From Bacteroidales bacterium (lineage in GTDB: Bacteria > Bacteroidota > Bacteroidia > Bacteroidales > UBA932), in assembly GCA_029098505.1 (NCBI GenBank), contig JAQXOE010000051.1, forward strand, positions 1-58,305: a stretch of DNA of 58,305 bases, given 5' to 3'. Positions within the stretch are counted from its first letter, which is position 1; each line of letters opens with the position of its first letter. Positions 8,655 through 17,700 of this stretch are shown piece by piece. The position numbers and the translations under genes are program-made. The notes under the pieces were generated by a model, which was not told the origin of the DNA, did not search any database, and saw only the letters and a list, made by a program, of their open reading frames with translations.

Positions 8655-11375
8655 CTATTTCTTGATCACGCTGAAAGATTTTTCCTGACCGCCAAGCTCC
8701 ACATAATAAACACCTGAAGGAAGAGTGCTCATATCGATGCCGAGAGGCTTGAAGGGACCGATTTCCGCTTCTGTATCCTCAAAGACGGTCGCTCCTGCCC
8801 TGTTGCTGATCAGGACTTTTGTCTTAACGTCTTCAGGGGTGCGAATGTTCAGTACGTCCACAACTGGATTAGGGTAGAGGTCAACAGGGTAGCTGCCGTC
8901 CCTAACAAGCATCTTGAATGTCGATGAGACGCTCTTGCCACAGGCATCGGTGGCTTTCAGTGTGAGTGTTGAAGTGCCGAAGGCGAAGCTCTTGAGTGTG
9001 AGCTTGTGTCCTTCAATGGTGTAGCGATGGATGGTTGTATTTCCGGATTTGCTGAGAGAATAGTTGAGCTGTTCTCCATCCTCGTCATTGAAATATTCGG
9101 AAAGGTCGATATCGATACTGTCCTCCAAATCGCCCATCACTACATTTTCCAAAGGCTTTATGAGCACAGGTTCACTATTGAAAAGAACTTCGACAGAGAA
9201 GTCAAGGACAGCATCAGCATAGCCGTCACTTGCCTTTAGCCTGTAATTGTAAGTATGCCCCTGAACGAGTTTGGTTCCGATTATGCTGATTGTGACCGCT
9301 TCTCCGGATATATCCATACTGGTCGCAAGGTTACTTGGAGTAAGTGTGATATTGAGCGGATGGCCGTCAGGATCGCTGATCTTGAAATGCAGCTCCGGAT
9401 TCTCAAATGGCTTGATTCTGAATACAGTACCGTCGATTGCCTCGATTGCAGGAGGGATGTTGGCAGAGGTGGTGGCGGAGATTTCCCCGCTCAGTTCAGA
9501 TGTCAGCCCCTTATAGTTGATTGCCACCATCCTGAAATGATAATCCTGCTCGAATTTGAGCTTGTCGATGGTGATGGTCTTCCTGTAGCCCGGATTGCAG
9601 TCCACCCCGTCGATGACGATTACGTCCACATCCTTGCCCGGATTGGCTGGATCAAGCTCTGCGAGTGAAGCTTCGGAGACATACAGCCTGTAGCCGAACA
9701 CAAGCTTGTCTGACGGAACATCCCAGCTGGCCACTGCTATGTTGGAATTGAGTTCGACATTGAAATTTTTTACCGCTGCCGGAGTTTCGGAAGTGAATGA
9801 GAGACCGGCAGCAGCATCTGCAAGACCTTTGCCGAGTTTGTTTTCCAATCCGCTGTTGTAGCTGTAAACACTCTTGTCGGTAGAGCCCAGAAGAAGCTGG
9901 ATGAGGTCCTCCCTCGTGAATCCCTGTCCTTGATATGTGCTCGCAATGAGAGCGGCAATGCCTGATACGTGAGGACAGGCCATTGAAGTCCCCTGCATAT
10001 AGCCGTAGCTATTTTCTGGCAGGGTGCTGAGTATCCAGCTGTCCTTGCGTGCATCTCCTCCTGTAGCGCAGATGTCCACCCAGCTGCCGTAATTGCTGTA
10101 GTATGCCTGCTGAAAATCTGCGCCGATGGCTGCCACGCTAACAACGTCTCCGTAATAGCAGATAGGGTCGAAGTCAATATTGTCATTGCCCGCCGCGAAA
10201 ATCACAACTCCACCCTTCATCGGAGAATCAGGGAGCTGATTGCCGTCGTCGTCACAGCCGGCGTATTTGTTGAAGTAGTCTATGGCGTCCTTTATTGTGG
10301 CTGGGATTTTCATTGCTTTGAAGACGGCGAGCTCCATTGCTGAAACGACTCCGTTTCCATTGGTGTCGGGCTGGTAGCCCCAGCTGTTTTGGGAGATGTT
10401 GGCTCCGCGGTCGCAGGACCACTTGATGGCCTGGGCTCCGTCGCCGCTGGCATTGCCCTCGAAGATGCCGCAGGTCATAATTTTTGCCCCGGCTATTCCG
10501 CGGGCCTTATCGCCTCCGGCAACACCGCAGACGCCTATTCCGTTGTTGTTGACTGCGGCTACCGTGCCGGCAACGTGTGTGCCGTGCTTGTCTGCCAGTC
10601 CTTGCGCTCCTTTTACGAAACTCTTGCCGTGACTGCCATCCTCATCGCTCCAGAGATTGTCAATAAGGTCCTCGTGTGTCGTGTCAACGAGCCCGTCTAC
10701 GACTCCTACCACCACTTCACAGTCGCCTGCAGGATAATTCCTCCAGACAGGATATACATTGATGTCAGCACCGGCGACACTTGCGTTCAGGGAACCGTCA
10801 TTGTAATAGTGCCACTGCTCTCCGAGTTTTGGGTCGTTGAACGGAGCGTCTCCGCTTCTCCTAACGGGAGTGTAGGGTCCCGCTATCACCACATCCTCAG
10901 TTCCTATTCGGAGTATCTTGCGGTCGAGTTCCACGAGCTCCACTTCGGAGCAGTTGACAAGGAGTTCCTCTGCGTCGAGAAAGTCCTGGGAATCGTTGAG
11001 CTCCACATAATACCAGCGATGCATACCCTCCCTTCTGGTTCTTCCTTCATATTTTTCGTCATATGGGAAGACTCTTTGCAATGATTTTCCGGATATGAGG
11101 CTCAAGGGATTGTCCGTGCTCCTCGTGTCTGCAGACAATGCTTTAACATCCGCATTGCATCCTTCTATCAAAGCTGTATATTCTTCGCTGAATTTGACAA
11201 CAAGGCGGCCCAGGTTCACATTAACGGCGGAAAACTGCTCTCCAGTCACCTTGGAAGTCAGAACCTTTTCTTCTTCCCTGGCTTTTTGGAACTCAGCATT
11301 TGCCTGGTCTTTGATCTCGTCTGTGCAGGAAAAAGACAACAAGACCGACAATGCGATAAGTGTCGTACGTTTCAT
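8655..11375 (-). CDS. Subtilisin-like S8 lipoprotein peptidase with T9SS sorting domain (copy 1)
   Basis: The 906-residue serine peptidase starts at the ATG at 11375; an in-frame ATG four codons upstream would spoil the lipoprotein signal. The signal is LIALSVLLSFSC with lipobox Cys, followed by TDE. A propeptide-like region precedes the catalytic domain: Asp227 (VVDGLVD), His264 (HGTHVAG), Asn397 (FAAGN) and Ser464 (GTSMACPHVSG). Residues 337-348 (DTNGNGVVSAME) match an EF-hand calcium loop inserted between His and Asn. Fibronectin-like and cadherin-like repeats follow. The last 75 residues (YPNPVVDVLNI ... VLISNRAGATVF ... LPSGVYYVEL) are a type A T9SS sorting domain. It is likely secreted and held on the surface. 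The substrate is unknown. Confidence 0.9.
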   Translation of the reverse strand: MKRTTLIALSVLLSFSCTDEIKDQANAEFQKAREEEKVLTSKVTGEQFSAVNVNLGRLVVKFSEEYTALIEGCNADVKALSADTRSTDNPLSLISGKSLQRVFPYDEKYEGRTRREGMHRWYYVELNDSQDFLDAEELLVNCSEVELVELDRKILRIGTEDVVIAGPYTPVRRSGDAPFNDPKLGEQWHYYNDGSLNASVAGADINVYPVWRNYPAGDCEVVVGVVDGLVDTTHEDLIDNLWSDEDGSHGKSFVKGAQGLADKHGTHVAGTVAAVNNNGIGVCGVAGGDKARGIAGAKIMTCGIFEGNASGDGAQAIKWSCDRGANISQNSWGYQPDTNGNGVVSAMELAVFKAMKIPATIKDAIDYFNKYAGCDDDGNQLPDSPMKGGVVIFAAGNDNIDFDPICYYGDVVSVAAIGADFQQAYYSNYGSWVDICATGGDARKDSWILSTLPENSYGYMQGTSMACPHVSGIAALIASTYQGQGFTREDLIQLLLGSTDKSVYSYNSGLENKLGKGLADAAAGLSFTSETPAAVKNFNVELNSNIAVASWDVPSDKLVFGYRLYVSEASLAELDPANPGKDVDVIVIDGVDCNPGYRKTITIDKLKFEQDYHFRMVAINYKGLTSELSGEISATTSANIPPAIEAIDGTVFRIKPFENPELHFKISDPDGHPLNITLTPSNLATSMDISGEAVTISIIGTKLVQGHTYNYRLKASDGYADAVLDFSVEVLFNSEPVLIKPLENVVMGDLEDSIDIDLSEYFNDEDGEQLNYSLSKSGNTTIHRYTIEGHKLTLKSFAFGTSTLTLKATDACGKSVSSTFKMLVRDGSYPVDLYPNPVVDVLNIRTPEDVKTKVLISNRAGATVFEDTEAEIGPFKPLGIDMSTLPSGVYYVELGGQEKSFSVIKK

Positions 11376-11447
11376 ATCACAATACATAAGAGATGCTCAC
11401 ATCAGCATCCAAACTTGTAAGTACAGAATTAGCTTCTTAATTGCAGA

Positions 11448-11939
11448 TTACTTGAGCGTCTTGAGTACCTTCAGAAGCTCTTTTTCGCTGCCAGGTGTAT
11501 ATCCGGTGTGCGAATAAACTATCTTTCCGTCCTTGTCAATAATGAAGACCTGAGGGGTATCCACTACGTTCATAGCCCTTTTCAGAGCGCTGTTAGGGTC
11601 GAAAATAAGGGTGAAGCTGTCCCACATATGGCCTCTAGTGAGAGCCTTGGCTTTGGCAATATGCCTGACATCGTCTGTCGATATCGCCACCACTCTGAAT
11701 CCGACTTCCTGCTGCCAGTCTTCCATAGCCTCGCTTATGGCGTCCAGCTCCTGGATGCAAGGGTCGCAGGTCACTGCCCAGAAGGAAATGATAGCTGGGG
11801 TCTTGCCGTCCACGATTGAGGATGCAGAAATCTCTCTGCCGGCGCGGTTTTCCACTTTTACAGGGGGAATCTGTGCGAATGCATTGCTGCATAAAAGTGC
11901 GAGAAGACTGAGAGTGCTGATAAGTCTGATTGGTCTCAT
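11448..11939 (-). CDS. TlpA/ResA-like thioredoxin-fold protein
   Basis: The 163-residue exported thioredoxin-fold protein has a signal peptide (MRPIRLISTLSLLALLCSNA, cleavage near AFAQ). Its active site is CDPC at residues 58-61 (FWAVTCDPC), and the cis-proline region is VVDTPQVFIIDKDG. It most likely reduces or isomerises disulfides, or reduces peroxides, in the periplasm. The ATG at 11939 is preferred to the TTG two codons upstream and has CAATTGAA one base before it. It lies 72 bases upstream of the subtilase and may be transcribed with it. The electron source could be the DsbD encoded at 17701-19647; this is inference. Confidence 0.85.
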   Translation of the reverse strand: MRPIRLISTLSLLALLCSNAFAQIPPVKVENRAGREISASSIVDGKTPAIISFWAVTCDPCIQELDAISEAMEDWQQEVGFRVVAISTDDVRHIAKAKALTRGHMWDSFTLIFDPNSALKRAMNVVDTPQVFIIDKDGKIVYSHTGYTPGSEKELLKVLKTLK

Positions 11940-11971
11940 GTTCAATTGGTTTTGTCGTATTTTATTCGGTG

Positions 11972-11979
11972 CAAAAGTA
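11972..11979 (-). promoter_or_regulatory. Candidate -7 element for the tlpA-subtilase-PorV group
   Basis: On the minus strand this reads TACTTTTG, an exact TAnnTTTG match, 32 bases before the tlpA start. No good TTTG element is found at the usual distance upstream, so the call is tentative. Confidence 0.4.
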
Positions 11980-11997
11980 GTAAAAATAGTAGAATAT

Positions 11998-12028
11998 TTT
12001 GAAAATATGTCGAAATTCCTTATTTTTG
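11998..12028 (+). promoter_or_regulatory. Promoter of the lipoprotein/DUF6029/Omp28-like operon
   Basis: TTTG at 11998-12001, exactly 19 bases of spacer, then TATTTTTG at 12021-12028. This is a perfect match to the Bacteroidota consensus. Transcription would start near 12035, giving a leader of about 60 bases before the ATG at 12095. Confidence 0.75.
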
Positions 12029-12094
12029 CTCGTCTATATTGTAAATTGTTATTTGCCTTACCTGATTGAAAATCACTCTATTAAACTTTTTATA

Positions 12095-14758
12095 ATGAAA
12101 AAATCATTTTTATCTTTCCTTATGGGGATGGCGATGCTCCTGACTTTTCTTCCAGGATGTAATCGTGAAACTAAACCCCAAGTAGGTGCTACTGTCGTAT
12201 CCGTTGTTCCGGATATTATGAGCGCAGAGGTCACTCTCAACACCTCTGAGCTTGTTGAGTATGCTTATCTTTGTTCCCCGGCAGGCGAGACTGTTGTAGA
12301 TGACCAGCAGGTAATCTTCGCCACCGGTATTGTAGGTGAACTTGTCAATGGTGACAACACTGTGCTGATCCGCGGACTTGAAGGCAAGAGCGACTATAGT
12401 ATAGTGTTCGCTTTCAAGAAGAATGATGACACATTCTTTGAGAACAATCTCATCGTTGACCTGACAACTGCCGATTATGTTGAAGCGTTCACTCTGCTTG
12501 AAACAAAGCCTGACGGAGTAAAACTCCATTTGAAGGTTCCCCAGAGTGTCAAGGATGCAGGCAATGCCCTTCGCTACAATATAGGTTCCCTTCCTATGTA
12601 CCTCACATACAAATACGGTTGGTGGTCTGTGGAAGATGCCCAGACCCTGCTCAACAATAACCAGATGTCCACCACCGAGGACGTCACTCTTCTCTACGAC
12701 AATTCAAACGTTGAGGTGGAGGGCATAGATCCGTGGTCCGGAGAGCCTATGACTATCATGCTCCACTCTCCTTTTGTACCTGGTGAGCCTATCGTTTTCT
12801 GCGCAGGTGAGTATGCACTGGGTGAGGCTGAAGACAATCCTTGGGGAATGCAGCAGGCTGATTATTTCGTTCCTCTCTTTGACTATGATGCTTATTATGA
12901 GTATCTTGACAACCAGGGTGGTTGGGGCCCTTGGGCTGCAGAAGTTGATGGCGAAGGCTTTGACGAGGATCAGTTCTGGACAGGATATTATACCCGCCGT
13001 TACGTGACCCTTCCTGCACCTGAACTTCTCGATGCCAATGTGGATATCAAGGCAGATATGGGTGCAACCCGTGGAACCATCACCATTACTCCAGACGAGA
13101 ATGTATTCCAGTACTGCTATATAGTGCTTGATGAGGGCACATATCAGCAGTTGCTCCCTATGCTCGACAATAACGAGGACTACCTCCAGTGGTTTGTTAC
13201 TTCATACTTCGGAATGTATCAGGGTGCCGCTACACAGCAGGGTCCTGTAAAACTTGAAATGTCAGAGCTTTTCTGGAGTATTGAACCTGAGACGGACTAC
13301 CACCTGATTCTTACCGCTATGGGAGATGAGAACGGTCTGACCCAGAAGTTCTACCACGAGATTCTCACCACTACAGCCAAGACACTTGCTGCACCTGTCA
13401 TTGAGGTTAAGGCCATCAATAACCCTGCAACGGGAGAGGCTTCACCTTACGATGTTTGGTTCAACGTAAAGTGTACCAGCCAGAATGCTGCCAGCGTGAA
13501 GTACGCTGCCAACTACGAAAGAGAGTTCGGTATGATGATCAATGCCGGCTACACCTACAACGACATTGTCGAGATGGCCAACAGTTTCTCTTCTGAGGAG
13601 GTTGCCAAGATCAATTCAGCAGAGGGCCTCAACGTGACCTTCTCTTCTATGCCTGACGCTACTACCCTTCTTGCAGTAATGGCTTACAACGAGGAGGATA
13701 CTCCAAACGTCATTGAGGAAGGCTCTTCAGCGCTTGCAAAAGCTTCTTCACTCCGTGAGCCTGACAAGGCAAAGGTAGATTCACCTCTCTTCACCTCTCT
13801 TCTCGGTGATTGGACAATGAGTGCTCCTGTAAGGGGAACTAACTACTATTATGAAAAATATGATGCTGGCGTAGCGAACTGCAAGGTTACTGTCTGCGAA
13901 GGCCTGACCTATCCTGAGTCCCTTTCTGACGAGGTTTATGAGACCTATAAAGAACTTGTCGGAATGAGCAGGGATCAGGTTGACGCCCTTTACAAGGAGT
14001 TCAAGCAGGAGGTTGAAGAGTTCAATGCCAAGCTTAAGGGCCAGAACCGTCTTCTCTGCCTCGGCTTCGGTTTCGACTATCCAGAAACACAGCAGCATTA
14101 CGCTACTTCATATTTCGTCACCGAGTCCGCTTTCGACCTGTTCTGCAGCAAAACATACAATGGATATGACAACGAGTCCATGATCTGGGATTGCGGTCCG
14201 AAGTGGTATCTTGAAGTTAAGGAGGATGGCTCTCTCGTAGCTCCTATCAATTCAGGAAGAATGTATCCTCTCAAGTCCACTTCACAGGCACTCTACCTGA
14301 TGGGTCTCGATTTGAGAGAGGAGACTATGGGATATCTCGGCGTGAATGCGGATGGATCCGACATCGAATTCCCTGTAAGTGTCAGCGACGACAATACAAG
14401 TCTCACCATCAATCCTTTCTATTACGCAGAAGTTCCGTTCTACGTTCAGCCTATGACTCTCAACAGCTATGGATATGGCAATATCTCCGGCTACGAGATT
14501 ATGGATGCTCCTGTTCTCACCAAGGGCTGGACTGAGCCTGCAGCTGCAAGAAACGTAAAGAAGTCTTCAAGCTTTACTTCTGCGATTGAGAGTACTCCTG
14601 TCAAGTCAGCTAACTGCGTATTGGCTCCTGTAGAATTCGTAGCCAAGAGCAAGACAGCTTTCGGTGCAATGCCGAAGTATGAGACTGTAGTTGTGAAGAA
14701 GCCTGACTTCGAAGAAGGTTTGAGGAACTATGTGAGAAGCTATGTTTCTAAGAACTAA
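12095..14758 (+). CDS. Large hypothetical lipoprotein
   Basis: I do not recognise a family for this 887-residue protein. The start at 12095 gives a clean lipoprotein signal (MKKSFLSFLMGMAMLLTFLP, then GC), while the longer open frame upstream lacks one and would begin inside the promoter. The N-terminal half has repeated beta-rich units with fibronectin-III-like phrasing (SAEVTLNTSELVEYAYLCSP, then TTADYVEAFTLLETKPDGVK). The C-terminal part has a separate domain starting near LLGDWTMSAPV, with a short predicted coiled coil (YKEFKQEVEEFNAKLKG). No catalytic motif is seen. It is first in an operon with a DUF6029-type outer-membrane protein and an Omp28-like protein, so it may be the surface-exposed or periplasmic part of that assembly. 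It overlaps the next gene by 17 bases. Confidence 0.8.
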   Translation: MKKSFLSFLMGMAMLLTFLPGCNRETKPQVGATVVSVVPDIMSAEVTLNTSELVEYAYLCSPAGETVVDDQQVIFATGIVGELVNGDNTVLIRGLEGKSDYSIVFAFKKNDDTFFENNLIVDLTTADYVEAFTLLETKPDGVKLHLKVPQSVKDAGNALRYNIGSLPMYLTYKYGWWSVEDAQTLLNNNQMSTTEDVTLLYDNSNVEVEGIDPWSGEPMTIMLHSPFVPGEPIVFCAGEYALGEAEDNPWGMQQADYFVPLFDYDAYYEYLDNQGGWGPWAAEVDGEGFDEDQFWTGYYTRRYVTLPAPELLDANVDIKADMGATRGTITITPDENVFQYCYIVLDEGTYQQLLPMLDNNEDYLQWFVTSYFGMYQGAATQQGPVKLEMSELFWSIEPETDYHLILTAMGDENGLTQKFYHEILTTTAKTLAAPVIEVKAINNPATGEASPYDVWFNVKCTSQNAASVKYAANYEREFGMMINAGYTYNDIVEMANSFSSEEVAKINSAEGLNVTFSSMPDATTLLAVMAYNEEDTPNVIEEGSSALAKASSLREPDKAKVDSPLFTSLLGDWTMSAPVRGTNYYYEKYDAGVANCKVTVCEGLTYPESLSDEVYETYKELVGMSRDQVDALYKEFKQEVEEFNAKLKGQNRLLCLGFGFDYPETQQHYATSYFVTESAFDLFCSKTYNGYDNESMIWDCGPKWYLEVKEDGSLVAPINSGRMYPLKSTSQALYLMGLDLREETMGYLGVNADGSDIEFPVSVSDDNTSLTINPFYYAEVPFYVQPMTLNSYGYGNISGYEIMDAPVLTKGWTEPAAARNVKKSSSFTSAIESTPVKSANCVLAPVEFVAKSKTAFGAMPKYETVVVKKPDFEEGLRNYVRSYVSKN

Positions 14759-16346
14759 AGCTCTATTTATTACCATAGCCGGTCTGGTGTGCTGTACTGT
14801 TTCCAGTGCCCAGACCGGCATTGGTGTGTTTTCGGCGAGTCTTGAATCCAACAACGTAGCTTATTTTCAAGATAATGGACTCGGCGTGGCCGGCCCTGAC
14901 GACCGCTTCGGAGCCAATGACTACCTGAAGATGGACTACAGCAATGGTCAATTCTCCGCCGGAATGCAGCTCGAGGCTTATCTTCCTGCTCTTTACGGTT
15001 ACGAGATAGGCACAATAGGTACTCCCAAGCAGTTTATGCTTGCTTCGAAATATGTGCGCTGGAGCAGTGACAATCTCATCGTGCATATCGGAGACATCTA
15101 TGACCAGCTTGGAAACGGACTCATACTCCGTTCCTACGAGGATCGTCATCTGGGTTTCAATAACTCCATTGAAGGTCTGAGCGCTGTTTTCAGCCCTGCC
15201 GAATGGCTCTCCTTCAAAGGTCTTACGGGACGTCCGAGACTCTACTCCGATTATACCACGACCTGGGTGCGTTCAGCCAGCCTGCAGTTCAGCCTGGACC
15301 GTCTGCTGAACTGGGACGCCGTGCTTATCAATCTTGAGGGCAATTTCGTGAACCGCCACGAGTCTCTGGACAACAATCCTGCCGTTGATTTCGTTTCAAT
15401 GGGAATGACCTCTCCGGACCTCAATATGTTCAGCGCAGCCCTGGATTTCGGCTGGGATGCCCTTTCGTTGAAAGCCGAATATGCTTTGAAAGGAAAGGAC
15501 CTTGCCTCTCCAAGCCAGCAGAAAGCTCATCGTGGTGCCGCCATCTTCGCCGAGGCCATCTATGACTATAAGTCTCTCAGTGCATCCGCCACTTTCAGAA
15601 TCCTCGACCATATGGGCACTATGCTCTCAGTCGCTTCCGGAGTGTCCGGCACCGGTGGCACCGGCAACAGCCTGAACTATCTCCCTTCGCTGACCAGGCA
15701 CTATACCTATATGCTCGCCAACCTCAATCCTTATCAGGTCAATGTGATTGGCGAGGCTGCATTCCAGGGAGACCTCTTCTACACTCTCAGACGTTCAAGA
15801 AGCCAGTATATGGTGCTTCACGGCAATTTCTCAAATGCCTATACCATTGCTCCTTCGCAGTGCGACGATTCGTCGAAGAGGCTTATGTGGATGGATATCA
15901 GTGCCGACACGGAGATTCATTGGAACAAGAATCTGAAGACCACTCTGCTTTACTCCCGTCAGGAGTGGAGCCCTTCGCACGGATATGAGGAAGGCACATA
16001 CGTGTCAAACATCTTTGTTGCCGACGGTCAGTACCGTTTCAAGGACAATTTTGCCCTTCGTACCGAGCTTCAGTACCTTGCCTCAAAGGACTATGAAGGT
16101 GACTGGGTGGCAGGTCTGCTCGAGCTCAGCTTTGCACCGAAATGGAATGTTTTCGCGAGCGAGATGTACAATATGGGTCTCACCCGCAAGCATTATTACA
16201 ATTTCGGCGTAAGCTACTCCAAGGAACGCAGCCGTCTTCAGCTCAGCTACGGACGCAACCGTGCAGGCTATCTCTGCTCCGGCGGAGTATGCCGCTACAG
16301 CCCGGCCTATACCGGCATCAATCTGCTTCTTACAACTTCATTCTAG
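14742..16346 (+). CDS. DUF6029-like outer-membrane protein
   Basis: The 534-residue protein has a signal peptide (MFLRTKALFITIAGLVCCTV, cleavage near SSAQ) and many amphipathic strands, and ends TGINLLLTTSF with a terminal phenylalanine, as expected for a beta-barrel. The sequence FGANDYLKMDYSNGQFSAGM, followed by QLEAYLPALYGYE and IGDIYDQLGNGLILRSYEDR, resembles DUF6029 proteins of Bacteroidota. The biochemical role is unknown. The start codon lies inside the end of the preceding gene (17-base overlap), which suggests coupled translation. The Omp28-like gene follows after 8 bases. Confidence 0.7.
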   Translation: MFLRTKALFITIAGLVCCTVSSAQTGIGVFSASLESNNVAYFQDNGLGVAGPDDRFGANDYLKMDYSNGQFSAGMQLEAYLPALYGYEIGTIGTPKQFMLASKYVRWSSDNLIVHIGDIYDQLGNGLILRSYEDRHLGFNNSIEGLSAVFSPAEWLSFKGLTGRPRLYSDYTTTWVRSASLQFSLDRLLNWDAVLINLEGNFVNRHESLDNNPAVDFVSMGMTSPDLNMFSAALDFGWDALSLKAEYALKGKDLASPSQQKAHRGAAIFAEAIYDYKSLSASATFRILDHMGTMLSVASGVSGTGGTGNSLNYLPSLTRHYTYMLANLNPYQVNVIGEAAFQGDLFYTLRRSRSQYMVLHGNFSNAYTIAPSQCDDSSKRLMWMDISADTEIHWNKNLKTTLLYSRQEWSPSHGYEEGTYVSNIFVADGQYRFKDNFALRTELQYLASKDYEGDWVAGLLELSFAPKWNVFASEMYNMGLTRKHYYNFGVSYSKERSRLQLSYGRNRAGYLCSGGVCRYSPAYTGINLLLTTSF

Positions 16347-16354
16347 CAATTGAA

Positions 16355-17488
16355 ATGAAAACAATACACAATTTTTCACTTCTTTCCCTTCTGGTTTCAC
16401 TCCTTGTTCTGCCAGTGTCTTGCTCCCTTACCGGGGAAGACCCGGTTGATGGAGGCGAAACACTTGAGGGCGATATGACCATCGAGGTCGATGAGCCTCT
16501 CATCCGCGCCGACGGCAATTCATACGCTACCATTACTGTCAAGGTAGGCGGCGTGGAGGTCAAGGAAGGCGTCACCTTCTATGATGCCACCACCAACAAG
16601 CCTGTGGAGATTCCGAATATGCAGTTCTCCACAGATACTCCGGGTAAGTACTCTTTCTGGGCAGCCTACAGAACCAAGCATAGCGGTACCGTGAGCATCA
16701 CCGCCATCTCGGCAGCTATTCCTGTACTCCCTGAGGACCCATCACCTTCAAGCAGTGATTTCACCCGCAAAGTGCTCATCCAGCAGTACACCGGAACCGG
16801 TTGCGGATACTGCCCGTTTATGATCAATCTGCTCAGATCCTTCGCTGCCAGTCCTGTCAACAAGGACAAATACGTCCTTGCAGCCATCCACACATACAAT
16901 CAGAGCGACCCTGCTTATATTTCAGCGCCAATAGACGGTGCAATGGGAGTAGGCGGATATCCGTGGGTTTGCCTCGACCTCGACAAAACTGCCAAGTGGA
17001 GCAATTACAACAATTTCAATGGCTTCCAGGAACTCTTCAATTCGGAGTACAATTCAGCGAAGGCCAAGGCCGGAATAGCTGTTTCATCAGTTCTGGACGG
17101 CAATCAGCTTGTCGTAAAGATGGGCATCAAGGCCGCTGAAAACGGTGATTACGGTATGGCTCTGTGGGTACTCGAGGACGGTATCAAAGCCAAACAGTCG
17201 AACAACGGCGCGAGCAGCACTGAGGGTTATGACACCCACAACAATTGCGTCCGTCTGATTATCGGTCAGAACTCCAGCAAGGATTTCACCGGCGAAAGAG
17301 TCAGCTTGAAGGCGGGCGAAAGCGTTGAGCGGTATTTCCTGCTTGATTTGGATGATAATTGGGTGAGTGAGAATTTGCACGTTCTGGGTATAGTCAATAC
17401 TCTTAACCCAAGCGGTGATGCCTTCACGACAAACAATGTCGTCGACTGTCCGGCAAACGGTTCAGTAGCATATAGCTACAACAAATAG
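16355..17488 (+). CDS. Omp28-related lipoprotein with thioredoxin-like CGYC motif
   Basis: The 377-residue protein starts at 16355, directly after CAATTGAA. The longer open frame to the left overlaps the DUF6029 gene and lacks a signal peptide. The lipobox is LLVLPVSC. After an Ig-like domain (about residues 35-125), the sequence VLIQQYTGTGCGYCPFMINL holds a CxxC pair at C150 and C153, characteristic of Omp28-related outer-membrane proteins with a thioredoxin fold. The C-terminal domain is beta-rich. It may carry out disulfide exchange near the outer membrane, which fits the nearby TlpA and DsbD genes, but no activity has been shown for the family. A strong terminator follows. Confidence 0.82.
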   Translation: MKTIHNFSLLSLLVSLLVLPVSCSLTGEDPVDGGETLEGDMTIEVDEPLIRADGNSYATITVKVGGVEVKEGVTFYDATTNKPVEIPNMQFSTDTPGKYSFWAAYRTKHSGTVSITAISAAIPVLPEDPSPSSSDFTRKVLIQQYTGTGCGYCPFMINLLRSFAASPVNKDKYVLAAIHTYNQSDPAYISAPIDGAMGVGGYPWVCLDLDKTAKWSNYNNFNGFQELFNSEYNSAKAKAGIAVSSVLDGNQLVVKMGIKAAENGDYGMALWVLEDGIKAKQSNNGASSTEGYDTHNNCVRLIIGQNSSKDFTGERVSLKAGESVERYFLLDLDDNWVSENLHVLGIVNTLNPSGDAFTTNNVVDCPANGSVAYSYNK

Positions 17489-17522
17489 CCTTTGCCGAAA
17501 GAAACTAACAGAATATTTATAC

Positions 17523-17569
17523 AAGAGGGTGACTAATAAGTCTTTTGACTGCTTAGTCACCCTCTTTTT
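17523..17569 (+). terminator. Strong intrinsic terminator after the Omp28-like gene
   Basis: A perfect 14-bp stem, AAGAGGGTGACTAA (17523-17536) with TTAGTCACCCTCTT (17553-17566), continues into an inner AGTC/GACT stem and is followed by a T run on the plus strand. It lies 35 bases after the stop codon. The minus-strand side lacks a long T run, so it mainly serves the plus-strand operon. Confidence 0.9.
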
Positions 17570-17700
17570 CATTTAAATTTTCTCCCTCTTGCAAAATATT
17601 TGAACTCCACTTTCAGATATAGTAAAGGTGACTTCACGTGTCTGAGCGGAATGCAGTGAGAAGGACAAAATACTGTTCTCTGCTGTGGGGGATAATAAGT

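Noticed and set aside
10389..11084. A 231-codon plus-strand open frame within the first subtilase gene
   Set aside because: It is a shadow of the minus-strand subtilase, which has all catalytic motifs and domain order. The shadow has none.
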